A DNA stretch of 64,000 nt from positions 62,001 through 126,000 of the forward strand of contig NZ_OZ026474.1 of NCBI RefSeq assembly GCF_964020005.1, written 5' to 3'. Below, one piece after another: positions 1 through 11,475 of the stretch. A program made the position numbers and the translations under genes. This DNA comes from Spiroplasma endosymbiont of Atherix ibis (GTDB lineage Bacteria; Bacillota_I; Bacilli_A; Mycoplasmatales; Mycoplasmataceae). The notes beneath the pieces were generated by a model. That model ran no database searches. It saw nothing but the letters and a program-made list of their open reading frames with translations, and was not told the origin of the DNA. Position 1 is the stretch's first letter, and the number at the start of each line of letters is the position of its first letter.

Positions 1-974
1 CAATTATTGATGAATCACATATGATGATTCCACAATTAAATGCAATGTATAATACAGATAGAAGTAGAAAGCAAACTTTGATAGAACATGGATTTAGATT
101 ACCCAGTGCAATTGATAATAGACCTCTTAAATTTGAAGAATTTATAGAAAAATTAAAGAACACAATTTATACTTCTGCAACACCAGGTCCTTATGAATTA
201 GCTTTAACAGAAAATAAAGTTATTGAACAAATAATTAGACCTACTGGTTTAGTTGATCCACAAATTGAAATTCGCTCAACTATAAATCAAATGAATGATA
301 TAGTCGATGAGATAAACAATGTTGTAAAAAAAGGACAAAAAGTTTTTATAACTGCTATTACAATTAGAATTTCTGAAGATATTACAACTTATTTACAATC
401 AAGAAATATAAAAGTTTCTTATCTTCATTCTGAATTAAAAACTTTAGAAAGAAATCAAGTTTTAACAGATTTAAGAAAAGGAGTTTATGATGTTATAGTG
501 GGGGTTAATTTATTAAGAGAAGGATTAGATGTTCCTGAAGTAAGTCTTGTTTGCATTTTAGATGCAAATAAACAAGGTTTTTTAAGAAATACTAGAAGTT
601 TGATTCAAACAATAGGTAGAGCTGCAAGAAATTCAGAAGGTAGAGTTATATTTTATGCAGACTCAATTTCTCAATCAATGAAAGAAGCTATTGAAGAAAC
701 TGATAGAAGAAGGAAGATTCAAGAAGAATATAATATTGCTCATAAAATAACTCCAAAAACAATTATTAAAAAAATATCAAATATTATTTCTGATTCAGCA
801 ATTAGAAATAAAGTTGATGAATTAAAAAAATTAAAAAGAAAAGATAAAGAGAAAAAAAGAGAAGATTTTATTTCTGATTTAAGAAAACAAATGTTAACTG
901 CAGCAAAAGAACAAAATTATGAAAAAGCTGCAGAACTTAGAGATCTTATTTTAGAGTTACAAGTAGAAAGTTAG
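1..974 (+). CDS. uvrB: UvrABC system protein B, C-terminal part (5' end outside window)
   Basis: UvrB is the damage-verifying helicase-like subunit of nucleotide excision repair and works with UvrA and UvrC. The frame is open from base 3 and begins inside the gene at the helicase DESH motif (residues IIDESHMMIPQLN). It continues through the C-terminal helicase lobe (GVNLLREGLDVPEVSLV and QTIGRAARN) to the UVR domain near the end (AAKEQNYEKAAELRDLI), which binds UvrC. The start lies upstream of the window. It ends with TAG 11 bases before uvrA, so the two are very likely cotranscribed. The identity is secure from the motif order. Confidence 0.97.
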   Translation, partial: IIDESHMMIPQLNAMYNTDRSRKQTLIEHGFRLPSAIDNRPLKFEEFIEKLKNTIYTSATPGPYELALTENKVIEQIIRPTGLVDPQIEIRSTINQMNDIVDEINNVVKKGQKVFITAITIRISEDITTYLQSRNIKVSYLHSELKTLERNQVLTDLRKGVYDVIVGVNLLREGLDVPEVSLVCILDANKQGFLRNTRSLIQTIGRAARNSEGRVIFYADSISQSMKEAIEETDRRRKIQEEYNIAHKITPKTIIKKISNIISDSAIRNKVDELKKLKRKDKEKKREDFISDLRKQMLTAAKEQNYEKAAELRDLILELQVES

Positions 975-985
975 AAGGTATAATT

Positions 986-3826
986 ATGAATAAAAAAATT
1001 ATTGTAAAAGGAGCAAGAGAACACAATTTAAAAAATATTGATATTGAAATTCCTAAAGAAAAACTTATTGTTTTTACTGGTCTTTCAGGAAGCGGAAAAT
1101 CTTCATTAGCCTTTAATACAATTTATGCAGAAGGTGAGAGAAGATATATCGAATCACTATCTTCATTTTCAAGACAGTTTTTAAAATCTGTTGAAAAACC
1201 AGATGTAGATGAAATAGAAGGTTTAAGCCCCGCAATTTCAATTGATCAAAAAACTACAAGTCATAATCCAAGATCAACTGTAGGTACTACAACAGAAATT
1301 CATGATCATTTAAGATTATTATTTGCAAATATAGGAACTCCTTTTTGTATAAATGGGCATGGTCCTATTAAAACTTCTTCATTAAAAGAAATAATTGAAA
1401 CAATTAAAAAAGAAACAAAAGAAGATGATCAAATTTTTATTTTAGCTCCAGTTATAAGAGATAAAAAAGGAACTCATAAAGATTTATTATTAAAATTAAA
1501 AAAAGAAAATTTCTTAAGAGTTCAAATTAATGGGGAAATAAAAAATTTAGAAGATGATATTCAATTAAAACAAAACAAAAGACACAACATAGATATTGTT
1601 GTTGATAGATTAATTTATAAATTAAAAGATGAAGATTTACAATCAAGAATTTATTCTGCAATTGAAGTTGGTTTAGGATATTCAAATGGTTTAATAAAAA
1701 TTAATTATCCTAAAAAAAATGAATTTACAAGATTATTTTCAACTAAATATTCTTGTAATGAATGTGGCTTTTCAATTCCAAATTTAGAGGCTAATTTATT
1801 TTCTTTTAATAAAAAAAATGGAGCTTGTGAAACTTGTTCAGGATTAGGTGTAAATTTAGAAGCTGATCCAAGTCTAATAATTCCTGATTCATCACTTTCA
1901 ATTAGAGAAGGAGGAATTTTATATTACAAAAATATTGTTGATACAACAAATATTGAGTGACAAAAATTTAAATTACTTTGTGATTATTATCTTATAGATT
2001 TAAATTCTAAAATAAATAAATTAAATGAAAAGCAAATTAATGTAATTCTTTATGGCAGTGAAGAACCAATTGAAACAAAAATTACAACAGTAAGTGGTAA
2101 TGTTCTTAGAGCATTTGATTATATTGAAGGTGTGGCAACTTTAATTGAAAGAAAATATATAGAAACAAAATCAGAAGAAAATAGAAAATATTATGGAAAG
2201 TATATGATGTCAAAAGTTTGTAAAACTTGTGATGGTAAAAGATTAAATGATGTTGCTCTTAGTGTAAAAATTAATAATTTATCAATTGCTGATTTTGTGG
2301 AAATGACAATTGAAGAAGAGTTAGAATTTTTATTAAATTTAAATTTAACAGAGCAACAACAAAAAATTGCAAGTTTAGTTTTAAATCAATTGGTTTCAAG
2401 AATTAGTTTTTTAAATGAAGTAGGATTAAACTATTTAACTTTATCAAGAAGTGCAACAACTCTATCAGGGGGAGAAGCACAAAGAATTAGATTAGCTAAA
2501 CAATTAGGTTCAAAATTATCAGGTGTACTTTATGTTTTAGATGAACCTTCAATTGGTTTGCATCAAAGAGATAATGATAAATTAATTAGTACATTAAAAA
2601 AATTAAGAGATTTAGGAAATACATTAATTGTTGTTGAACATGATGAAGATACAATGAAAGCTTCTGATTGAATTGTTGATATAGGTCCAGGAGCTGGAGT
2701 TGATGGGGGAAATATTACAGCTCAAGGAACCTATGAAGAAATATATAAAAACCCAAATTCTTTAACAGGGAAATATTTATCAAAACAACTTTCAATACCA
2801 ACTCCTAAAAAAAGAAGAGGGGGTAATGGATTAAAAATTGAAATTAAAGGAGCTACAGAAAATAATTTAAAAAACATTGATGTAACAATTCCTTTAGGTA
2901 AATTTATTTCTATCACAGGAGTTAGTGGAAGTGGAAAATCCACTTTAGTAGAAGAAGTTATTTATAAAGGATTAAAAAAAGAGTTAAATAAAGAATTAAT
3001 TCGTCCTGGAAAATATAAATCAATAAAGGGTTGAGAAAATATTGATAAAATAATTTATGTTTCTCAAGATCCTATTGGTAAAACTCCAAGATCAAATCCA
3101 GCAACATATACATCAGTTTTTGATGATATAAGAGATCTTTATGCTGAAATTCCTGAATCTAAAATTAGAGGTTATAAAAAAGGAAGATTTAGTTTTAATG
3201 TCGCTGGGGGAAGATGTGATGCTTGTTGAGGTGATGGAGTTGTTCGTGTAGATATGCAATTTTTAGGATTTATTGAAGTTGTTTGTGAAATTTGTGATGG
3301 AAAAAGATATAATGAAGAAACTTTACAAATAAAATATAGAGGAAAAAATATTTGAAATGTATTAAATATGACAGTTCTAGAAGCACATAATTTTTTTGAA
3401 AATATTCCTAAAATAAGAGAAAAATTAGAAACAATTTTAGCTGTAGGTTTAGGGTATATAAAACTTGGTCAAAATGCAACAACTCTATCAGGGGGAGAAG
3501 CACAAAGAGTTAAGCTATCAACATTTTTATTAAAAAAACAAACTGGAAAGACTTTATTTTTATTGGATGAACCAACAACAGGTTTACATATTGATGATGT
3601 CAAAAGATTAATTGAAGTTTTAAATATTTTAGTAAATCAGGGAAATACTGTTTTAACTATTGAACATAATTTAGATTTTATAAAAGTTTCAGATTATTTA
3701 ATAGATTTAGGACCTGAAGGTGGAAGCGGTGGAGGAACTATTCTTGCAACAGGAACACCTGAAAAAATTATTCAAAGTAAAGAAAGTTTTACTGCTAAAT
3801 ATTTGAAGGAGTATTTAAATGATTAG
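986..3826 (+). CDS. uvrA: UvrABC system protein A
   Basis: UvrA is the damage-sensing ABC-type ATPase that loads UvrB onto DNA. The 946-residue length is normal for the family. The first Walker A (GLSGSGKSS, about residue 32), a CxxC zinc module (CNECGF...CETCSG), two ABC signature segments ([15 protein letters not shown] and [11 protein letters not shown]) and a second P-loop (GVSGSGKST) are present in the expected order. Several Trp positions are TGA codons, for example at 1958 and 2669, which shows genetic code 4. The stop TAG overlaps the folC start by 8 bases, indicating translational coupling. No disruption is seen. Confidence 0.98.
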
Positions 3827-4916
3827 TGTAGAAGAAGAATTAATTCCATCAGATATAATTTTTAAAAAAAATTATAATTTAAAAAAATTATTAGATGATT
3901 TTGGAAAACCACAGAATAACTTTAGTGTAATTAGTATTGTAGGTACAAATGGAAAAGGTTCAACTTCTCAATTTATTTTTAGTGGACTAAAAACTAAATT
4001 TAAAAATGTAGGTTTATTTATTTCACCTGCTTTTATATATCAAAACGAAAGAATTCAATTTAATACAGAAATGATATCTGATAATGATTTAAAAAGATTA
4101 TTATTAGATAATGAGAAAGTAATTAAAAAATATGAGCTTACTTTTTTTGAAATTTGAACTTTTATAGCAATACTTTATTTTAATGAAAAAAAAGTTGATG
4201 TAGCAGTTATTGAAGCAGGTATTGGAGGATTTAAAGATTCTACAAATGTTTTTGAAAAACAACTTGCTGTTTGTGTTACTTCTTTAGGTTTAGATCATCA
4301 AGAAATTCTTGGGCCTTCTATAGAAGAAATAATTTATCAAAAGCTTGCAATTGCAAAAAAAAATGTAAAAATTTTTATAAGCGCTGATAATCTACAATAT
4401 AAAAAAATTATTGATAAAGTCAATCTTAATAAAAAAATTTATACAAAACAAATAGAAGATTCAATATATTATCAAAGTTTTAATAAAGGACTTGCTTTAG
4501 AAACTTTAAAGTATCTGGATATACCATTTGCATCTTTTAGTAAATCTCCACTTGGAAGATTTACTATATTAAAAACAGATCCATTACTTATTTTAGATGG
4601 TTGTCATAATTATGATGGAGCTGTAAAACTTTCTAAGCAAATAAAAGACATAGATAATTTAATAATTTTATTTGGTTCTAGTGAAAGAAAAGATCAAATA
4701 AAAATACTAGAGGTTTTTAAAAAAATAAAAAAAGAAATATTTTTAACAGAATTTATCCATAAAAAATCATGAAAAATAGATAAAAATAAATTTAAAGAAT
4801 TCAAAATTATAGATAATTGAGAAGTATTTTTAGATAATAATAAGGATAAAAATATTTTAGTCTGTGGAAGTTTATATTTTATTCCATTAGTTTATAAATG
4901 ATTTGAGGTGCGATAA
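3819..4916 (+). CDS. folC: Folylpolyglutamate synthase / dihydrofolate synthase family protein
   Basis: FolC adds glutamate to folates using ATP, which retains them in the cell. The protein is 365 residues and has the P-loop GTNGKGSTS near residue 48, the family signature around [15 protein letters not shown], and the late motif [10 protein letters not shown] typical of Mur-ligase-like folate synthases. It overlaps the end of uvrA by 8 bases and is followed at once by an ECF transporter S component. Mollicutes do not make folate de novo, so the likely role is polyglutamylation of imported folate. In-frame TGA codons (for example 4155, 4899) are read as Trp. Stop TAA at 4914. Confidence 0.93.
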
Positions 4917-4917
4917 T

Positions 4918-5583
4918 ATGAATTTTTATTTATATACAAATATAGGAGCTGGAATTTTAATTATGACAATTTTTGTTTCTGCTCTTGCTTTAGAAAATTT
5001 TACATTTAAAAAAATAAGTCTAAAACATTTAACAGTAATATCTCTATTTGCTGCATGTAGTGCTATATTAACAGGTTTTACATACAAAATACCTCCAATA
5101 TTTGGAAATATTCATATTGCTTTAGGTGATTGAATAATATTTTTATTAGGATTTATTTTTGGTCCTTTGTGTGGTGTTATTTCAGCCATTTGTACAGATA
5201 CTTTAATGTCAATTGTATTGCCAAGTAATTACGGTTATCATGCTGGATATATGTTTGGTAAATGTGTTTTAGCTTTTTTTGGTTCTCTTATATTTTTAAC
5301 AAGAGGAGAAAAAAGGATTTTATTAAAAGTAATTGTTTTATACACTGTTTCATATATTTTTCAAAGTTTATTTTTAAATCAAATATGAATGATGTCTTGA
5401 AAAGGTATGGCAGCTTGATTAGATTTTATAAGTAAACTTATCAAATTACCTATTTCTTTACCTATATATATATCAATTACTTATCTTTCTTATTTACCAA
5501 TAAAAAAATTCCTGAAGAATTGAAATAATGAGTATATTTGATGCTTTAAATCTCAATATAAAAATAAAAACCTAGAGTACTAA
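4918..5583 (+). CDS. folT: ECF transporter S component, probably folate-specific (FolT-like)
   Basis: This is a hydrophobic protein of 221 residues with about six membrane segments, beginning MNFYLYTNIGAGILIM. The segment NIHIALGDW followed by a glycine-rich helix (FGPLCGVISAICTD) matches S components of energy-coupling factor transporters, which bind one vitamin and dock with a shared EcfAAT module. Folate specificity is inferred from its position one base after folC; no substrate residue proves it. I chose ATG 4918 because GAGGTG lies 8 bases upstream. The C-terminus runs into the left arm of the terminator hairpin. In-frame TGA codons are Trp. Confidence 0.8.
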
Positions 5584-5599
5584 ATCTAGATTTTTATTT
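5562..5599 (+). terminator. Rho-independent terminator after folT
   Basis: An inverted repeat of 15 bases with one mismatch (5562-5576 against 5585-5599, core CCTAGA/TCTAGA) has an 8-base loop and a T-rich right arm. It overlaps the last codons of folT and probably ends the uvrB-uvrA-folC-folT transcript. Confidence 0.7.
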
Positions 5600-5636
5600 C
5601 ATTTATTAGTTATAATTATTAAAGAGGTAGTTAAAA

Positions 5637-6566
5637 ATGAGCAAACTTTATGCAAAAAAAATAATTGATTTTTTTAAACTTGAAGTAGTTTCTGGAAAAA
5701 ATAAGTTGGATAATATAATAGAAGTTTATGGTATAAACAGAGCTGGACTTGAACTTACTGGTTATTTTGAAGAAGGTGAAAAATCACATAGAGTAATTGT
5801 TATGTCAACAAAAGAATATTCATATATTATGAATTTTGAAGAAAATGAAAGAAAAAAAAGATATGAAAAGTTATTTTCAAGAAATATACCAATGATTATT
5901 CTTACAAATAAGTTTGAAGATAATATAGCAATTGAAATTGGTAAAAAAACTAACTCATTGGTTGTTAGAACGAATACTGAATCAACTAGTGATTTTACTC
6001 AAAATATTTTGGAATTTATGGATGACTATTTTGCTCCTTTAGTAGAAGTACATGCTTCTTGTATAAATATTTTTGGTAAAGGTGTTTTGTTAATTGGAGA
6101 ATCAGGTATTGGTAAATCAGAGATTGCATTAGACTTAGTTAAAACAAATCATTTATTTGTAGGAGACGATAGAATAGTTATCACAAAAAAATCAAATGAA
6201 TTGTATGGTAAAAGTCATGAGATTTTAAAGAACTTAGTAGAAGTTAGAGGAATTGGAATTGTTGATGTTTCTCAAACAAATGGATATCAAGTTATTTTAG
6301 AAAAAACAAAAATAGACTTAGTAATTGAATTAACTAAGTTTAAAAAAAATGGAATAGATGACTCAGAGAGATTAGGAAATGTTTTTGTGGGATATAATAT
6401 TTTAGGTGTTGATGTTCCATATATAAAAATTCCTGTTTCTTCAGGAAGAAATATACCAAATATTATTGAAGCAGCTGTTGCTAAGTTAAAAATTAAACAT
6501 AGCGGTTTATATCAAGATGAAGCTCAAATTTTAAGTGAAAGAGCAATGAAATTTAATAATGATTAA
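5637..6566 (+). CDS. hprK: HPr kinase/phosphorylase
   Basis: This bifunctional enzyme phosphorylates and dephosphorylates Ser46 of HPr and so links glycolytic state to sugar uptake. At 309 residues it has the normal length. It shows the Walker A GESGIGKS at residues 154-161, the upstream conserved HASC segment (about 139-142) and the family signature EVRGIGIVDV. Its substrate HPr is encoded at 39812 and keeps Ser46, so the regulatory pair is complete in this window. A Shine-Dalgarno-like AGAGG precedes the ATG. It overlaps lgt by 8 bases and heads the hprK-lgt-trxB unit. Confidence 0.97.
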   Translation: MSKLYAKKIIDFFKLEVVSGKNKLDNIIEVYGINRAGLELTGYFEEGEKSHRVIVMSTKEYSYIMNFEENERKKRYEKLFSRNIPMIILTNKFEDNIAIEIGKKTNSLVVRTNTESTSDFTQNILEFMDDYFAPLVEVHASCINIFGKGVLLIGESGIGKSEIALDLVKTNHLFVGDDRIVITKKSNELYGKSHEILKNLVEVRGIGIVDVSQTNGYQVILEKTKIDLVIELTKFKKNGIDDSERLGNVFVGYNILGVDVPYIKIPVSSGRNIPNIIEAAVAKLKIKHSGLYQDEAQILSERAMKFNND

Positions 6567-7959
6567 TTTCTTATCAGATGTTATTTGAAATAATGGTCAA
6601 CCAATACCTTCTGATTATTATGATTCACTAAAATTTATGTATCCAGTTTTAGTAGGAATTGGGGTTTTTTCTGTAATTGGTATATCTGCTTTTAAAATTT
6701 GAAAAAGAGGAATTCCATTAAAAGAATTTGTGAATGGAATTTATATTTCTTTGCCTGTAGGAGTTCTTGGAGCAAGTATTTTTGGTAAATTAGGAGCTTA
6801 TGGAGATCAATGAAAAATATATATGTTATTTTTCTTTTGACATGGAGGTATGAGTATTTTTGGAGGACTTTTATGTGGAGTAACTGTAGCATTTTTATGA
6901 TTTTGACATAAAAGTAAAACTACGAGAGTTTCTGTATATGTATATGCTGATTGTATAGTTCCAAATATATTATTAGGTCAAGCAATTGGCAGATGAGGTA
7001 ATTTATTTAATCATGAAATTTTGGGAAGAAGAGTTGATGATATAAATAAAATAAACTGATTACCAGATTTTATTTGACATAGACTTTTTTATCTTCATAA
7101 TCTTTCCCAACCAGATCAACCTGAAATGAAAGAAATGCAATTTTGTGAACCTTTATTTTTATATGAATCTATGGCAACGTTAGTTTTATTTATTTTAATA
7201 ACTTTTGTTTTTTCAAATATAGGGAAATGAATTAGTAAAAAACCATGAAAAATTGATCCAATAAATTTTCCTTGTAAAGCAAATAAAACTTATAAGTCTG
7301 TTGAAAAAAATAATTTATATGAATATCCTAATCAAATACCTATTAAATATTTAATTGATAAAGAGGGAAAAGTTTATTTATCAAGAAGTTGAGCTTGAAA
7401 AAAAGCTTATCTTTTATATGAACCAAAAAAAGCTTTAGTTGAAGCAGAACAAGTAAAAATAAATAATCAAAAATCTATTGCTTTAAAAAGTAGAGAAAAA
7501 TATAATAATATGGTAAAGAAAATAAAACAAGAAATAAATAGTCAAAAACTAAATTTAAATAAAAATAAAATAACAAAAAAAGAATTTAAACTAGTTAAAA
7601 AAAATATTAAAAATAATTATAAAGAAGATATTAGAAAATTAAAGATAAATAAAAGTCCTTTGATAAGTTTTATTAAAAGAGATTCTAAGGAACTTTATAA
7701 TTTAAATAATCCAAATAATTATAATGTAGTACATTGTGGAGTTTTAACTAGTATTTATATTTGCGGATATACCTTTATAAGATTTATATTAGATCCTTTA
7801 AGAAATCCATATGAACTAACTGTAAAAGAAAACTCAATTTTAAATTATTTATTTTTAACAGCATTTTTACTTTTTGGAATAATATTGTTTGTTTGTGCAC
7901 AGTTTATAGCTCCAAAGAAATGAAGAGAAGAGGGTTGATTATATGAAAAATCATATTAA
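6559..7959 (+). CDS. lgt: Prolipoprotein diacylglyceryl transferase paralogue 1 (atypical)
   Basis: Lgt moves diacylglycerol from phosphatidylglycerol onto the lipobox cysteine of prelipoproteins. The protein is 466 residues, well above the roughly 280 usual in bacteria, because of a charged insertion of about 150 residues before the last membrane segments. The Arg signature [14 protein letters not shown] is present. However, the segment that normally reads EGGLSxHGG is HGGMSIFGG, so the family's essential His is Phe. The second copy at 8942 keeps it. Eight or more Trp codons are TGA, which is why no long frame shows under code 11. It overlaps hprK by 8 bases and trxB by 17 bases. It may be inactive, or specialised. 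Confidence 0.88.
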
Positions 7960-8875
7960 AACAGATTATGATTTAATAATTGCTGGTGCGGGTCCAGCAG
8001 GATTAAGTGCTGCAATTTATGCTGGAAGAGCCGGACTTAATGTTTTAGTTTTAGAAAAAGAAGCTCCAGGAGGAAAAGTAATTAAAACTGGAGAAATTGA
8101 AAATTATCCTGGTTTTATAAATATACAAGGACCAGATTTGGCAATGCATTTTTTTGAACAAGCAACTGCAATGGGAGCAAAATTTGAATTTTCAGGATTA
8201 AAAGATTTTGAAAAAAAGGAAATATTTAAAATTAAATTAGAAAATGGAAAAATTATAACTGCAAAAGCGCTAATAATAGCAACAGGAACAAAAGAAAATT
8301 TATTAGGAGTTGATGGAGAAATTGAACTATATGGAAAAGGTGTTTCATATTGTGCAGTTTGTGATGGAAGTTTTTATAAAGACAAGGTTGTAGCTGTTGT
8401 TGGAGGTGGATATAGTGCTATTGAAGAGTCAATATTCTTAACAAGATTTGCATCAAAAGTTTATTTAATTCACAGAAGTCAAAAATTTAGAGTTGATCAA
8501 AAAACATTGCAAAAAGCTAAAACTAATGAAAAAATAGAATTTATTTTAGATACAATAGTTGAAAAAATAGAGGGAAAAGATAAAGTATCATCAATTAAAA
8601 TTAAAAATACAATTAAAAATAAAGAAAGTGAAATAAAAGTTAGTGCTATTTTTCCATTTATTGGGAATTATCCAGTTACAAGTTTTATTAAACAAATTGA
8701 AATATTAGACGATGAAAAGCATGTAATAGGTGATGAAAGAATGAAAACCAAAATAGAAGGTTTATTTGTTGCAGGAGATGTTAGAAATACTCCGTTTAGA
8801 CAAATTGCAACAGCTACATCTGATGGAGCATTAGCTGGTCAAAATGCAGTAAATTATATTGAAAATTTGGATTAA
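7943..8875 (+). CDS. trxB: Thioredoxin-disulfide reductase
   Basis: This is an NADPH-dependent flavoenzyme that reduces thioredoxin. The 310-residue protein has the FAD-binding [17 protein letters not shown] near the N-terminus, the redox-active CAVC motif in the context [12 protein letters not shown], the NADPH-binding [10 protein letters not shown] and the C-terminal FAD motif [15 protein letters not shown]. It starts inside the end of lgt copy 1 and lies between the two lgt genes, an arrangement that suggests one transcript. There are no anomalies. Confidence 0.97.
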   Translation: MKNHIKTDYDLIIAGAGPAGLSAAIYAGRAGLNVLVLEKEAPGGKVIKTGEIENYPGFINIQGPDLAMHFFEQATAMGAKFEFSGLKDFEKKEIFKIKLENGKIITAKALIIATGTKENLLGVDGEIELYGKGVSYCAVCDGSFYKDKVVAVVGGGYSAIEESIFLTRFASKVYLIHRSQKFRVDQKTLQKAKTNEKIEFILDTIVEKIEGKDKVSSIKIKNTIKNKESEIKVSAIFPFIGNYPVTSFIKQIEILDDEKHVIGDERMKTKIEGLFVAGDVRNTPFRQIATATSDGALAGQNAVNYIENLD

Positions 8876-8941
8876 AATATCAAAATTTTTTTATTATTTG
8901 CTATGTTAAAATAAACAGAGTTAAAAAGGTGTTGATTATAA

Positions 8942-10240
8942 ATGTTATTTAGTTGAATTCAAGGAAAAAATTGAAGTAAACCAACAGATGAAAATTGATG
9001 AACAGTAAGAGATGATTATGGTTTTTTTCATGTATATGCTTTTACTATGACATTAGGTGTAATACTTGCTATTGCTATATCTGCAGTTAAACTATATAGA
9101 AGAGGAATACCTCTTACTGAACTTTGAATTGGAGCAGCTATAATTGTTCCAGTAAGTCTATTAGGAGCAAGTTTTTTTGGAAAATTAAATGCAGAAGGAA
9201 TTGGCAGGAATTCTAATGGAGTAGGTTTTTTTGGTTTATTTGCTTTTTGAGAAGGTGGAATGGCAATTCATGGAGGAGTTTATTCAGGAGCTTTGGTTGG
9301 GTTAATAGTATTTTATTTTCTTGGTAGAAGAACAAAAGTTTCATTGTGGGTTTATTCAGATTGCATAATTCCAAATATTCTTGTTGGACAAGGGATTGGT
9401 AGATGAGGTAATTTCTTTAATCACGAAGTAATAGGTAGACCAGTTGCTGAATGAAAAGGAACAGATAAAGATGCTTTAAATTGATTACCTTACTTTGTTA
9501 AAAGAAATATGGTTTGAAAATATGATGGAGAGAATAGTCAATTAAATGGAGTAGTTTTAGAAAATGGAAAAGAATATCTTATGTCACCAATTTTCCTTTA
9601 TGAATCAATAAGTTTAATTATTGCTTGAGCAATAATTACATTTGTTATTCCAAATATAGGAAAATGATTTGGTAAAAAGCCTTGAAAATTACATCCAAAT
9701 AAATATGATATAAAATATCCTAAATATAAAATTTGAAGAAATGAAGTTTATGCAAATCACCATAATAAAGAAATAGAAAAATATAAAAGTGAAATAAATA
9801 ATATTAATGATAAAAATTATATTGTAAAAAAATGAAAACAAGGAAAACTTTTATCTGAATGTAATAATCCTGAAAAATATATGCTCGTAAGAACGGGGGT
9901 GCAGGCGGGAGCTTATTTCTTTGCATGAAATTTAGTTAGATTTATTTTAGAATTAGGACGACCAGATGATCATTTATTTTTAATGTATAAAAAAGAATTA
10001 TCATTAGTTATAATTGGTTTATCTATGGTTGCAGGTCTAATAGTTGCGCTATTGGCTCAATTTGTTATTCCATATTTATTTAGAACTACAGGATTTATAT
10101 ATGAACAAGAATATTTCTATTTAGAAGATAACAATAAAGCAAAAAACAAAGATAAAGTATTAATTAGTAAAATTGAAAAAAATAAAATTAAACAAGAAAA
10201 AATTAAAGAAAAATTAAATAAAAAACTTGGTAAGAAATAG
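8942..10240 (+). CDS. lgt: Prolipoprotein diacylglyceryl transferase paralogue 2 (canonical active site)
   Basis: This is the second Lgt copy, 432 residues, with an enlarged loop and a Lys-rich C-terminal tail (about residues 395-432). It keeps both hallmarks: EGGMAIHGG with the conserved His and GRWGNFFNHEVIGR. It is therefore the more likely catalytic copy. About seven membrane segments are predicted. It is separated from trxB by 66 bases holding a possible promoter (TTGCTA... TAAAAT) and ends 9 bases before whiA. Mollicutes depend on lipoproteins (two are in this window), so an active Lgt is expected. Many Trp codons are TGA. Confidence 0.93.
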
Positions 10241-10249
10241 GGTTAAAGT

Positions 10250-11197
10250 ATGTCTTTTGCAATGGAAGTTAAAGAAGAAATTTTAAATCATACATTCACT
10301 AAAGAGCAAATAATTATGCTATTATCTGGTTTTATAAAATATAATGGAGAATTAATTTACACAAGTAATGGTGCTGTTTTAAAATTAACAAATAATAGTA
10401 ATAATGTTATTAGAAATATTTTATCACTACTAAAAACAATTTATAGTGGAAATATTGAAATATCAATTATTCAAATTCAAAAGCTTAGAAAAAATAAAAT
10501 TTATCAATTAATTTTAACAGATAATGTTATTGATTTCTTAAAGAGATATAATATTTATGATATTAATTCAAGCACAAAGATTATTAAAATAGATTTAGAA
10601 AAATATGACAAAAAAATAAAACAAGAATTAATACGAGCATATATTTCAGGAATTTTTATAGCTATTGGGAGTGTAAACTCACCAGAAACTACAAATTATC
10701 ATTTAGAATTGCAATTTAAAGAAGATGAATCTTCAAGTTATATTACAAAAATTCTTAAGAAATATAATTTTACTTTTAAAACAATAAGTAAAAAAAATAA
10801 ATTTGTTTGTTATATTAAAAAATCTATAGTAGTTTCTGACTTTCTAAAATTTATAGATACTTCAATTTCAGTTATGAAATTTGAAAATACAAGAATTAAT
10901 AGGGATGTTAGTAATAACATAAACAGAATGATAAATATTGATATATATAATCAACAAAAATCTTCTGTGACTGGTTCTAGACAAGTTGAAGTCATAGAAT
11001 TAATTAAAAAAAACAATTTAATGTCAGAGTTATCGTCTAAGGCACAATTACTCTCACAAATAAGATTAGAAAATCCAGACGCATCATTTTCAGAATTAGA
11101 ATTATTAATGAAAGAAAAAAATGTATCAATTACTAAGTCTGGAATCAGCAACTTATTTAAAATTATAAATAAGATTGCAAATACAATTGGAGACTAA
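10250..11197 (+). CDS. whiA: DNA-binding protein WhiA
   Basis: WhiA combines a degenerate LAGLIDADG homing-endonuclease fold with a C-terminal helix-turn-helix and is found across Gram-positives and mollicutes, where it has been linked to ribosomal protein gene control. The 315-residue protein begins MSFAMEVKEEIL, shows the middle segment AYISGIFIAIGSVNSPETTNYHLE characteristic of WhiA, and ends with the HTH region (SSKAQLLSQIRLENPDASFSE then VSITKSGISN). It lies 9 bases after lgt copy 2 and 3 bases before the XRE gene. Confidence 0.93.
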   Translation: MSFAMEVKEEILNHTFTKEQIIMLLSGFIKYNGELIYTSNGAVLKLTNNSNNVIRNILSLLKTIYSGNIEISIIQIQKLRKNKIYQLILTDNVIDFLKRYNIYDINSSTKIIKIDLEKYDKKIKQELIRAYISGIFIAIGSVNSPETTNYHLELQFKEDESSSYITKILKKYNFTFKTISKKNKFVCYIKKSIVVSDFLKFIDTSISVMKFENTRINRDVSNNINRMINIDIYNQQKSSVTGSRQVEVIELIKKNNLMSELSSKAQLLSQIRLENPDASFSELELLMKEKNVSITKSGISNLFKIINKIANTIGD

Positions 11198-11200
11198 AAA

Positions 11201-11422
11201 ATGAAAAAAGACATTATTATAACATTTAGTAAAAACATGAAAAGAATAAGGGTAAATGCACAACTAACTCAAGAAGAGTTAAGTTTCAGATCTCAGTTAC
11301 ATAGAAATTATATTTCTGACTCTGAAAGAGGTAAAAGAAATATTTCACTTAAATCTGTTGAGAAAATAGCAAAAGCTTTAAATGTTGAACCAATTGAATT
11401 TTTTAGGGAAATAGAAGATTAA
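11201..11422 (+). CDS. Small XRE-family helix-turn-helix regulator
   Basis: This 73-residue protein is essentially one HTH domain (FSKNMKRIRVNAQLTQEELS as helix 2 and HRNYISDSERGKRNISLKSV as the recognition region). The pattern, including HRNYISxxERG, resembles restriction-modification controller (C) proteins and SinR-like regulators. No methyltransferase or endonuclease gene is adjacent; the following 300 bases contain only a short open remnant. The start lies 3 bases after whiA. It could be a general transcription regulator or an orphan controller left from a lost R-M system; the sequence does not decide. Confidence 0.82.
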   Translation: MKKDIIITFSKNMKRIRVNAQLTQEELSFRSQLHRNYISDSERGKRNISLKSVEKIAKALNVEPIEFFREIED

Positions 11423-11424
11423 AA

Positions 11425-11450
11425 AAAAGTAGAACATAAGTTCTACTTTT
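11425..11450 (+). terminator. Terminator after the XRE gene
   Basis: A perfect 11-base stem (AAAAGTAGAAC, 11425-11435, with GTTCTACTTTT, 11440-11450) with a 4-base loop ATAA lies directly after the XRE stop and is followed by T-rich sequence. It ends the lgt-whiA-XRE transcript. Confidence 0.85.
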
Positions 11451-11475
11451 AATATATTTTTTAAATAGACTATAA

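Noticed and set aside
2731-2943. Minus-strand open frame inside uvrA
   Set aside because: It lies fully within a conserved gene on the other strand, with no ribosome-binding site or family resemblance; an antisense shadow.
1960-3368. Many genes appear split into short frames ending in TGA (uvrA, lgt, rnr, mgtE, pcrA and others)
   Set aside because: The breaks are all TGA at positions where Trp is expected; genetic code 4 joins them. They are not frameshifts or pseudogenes.
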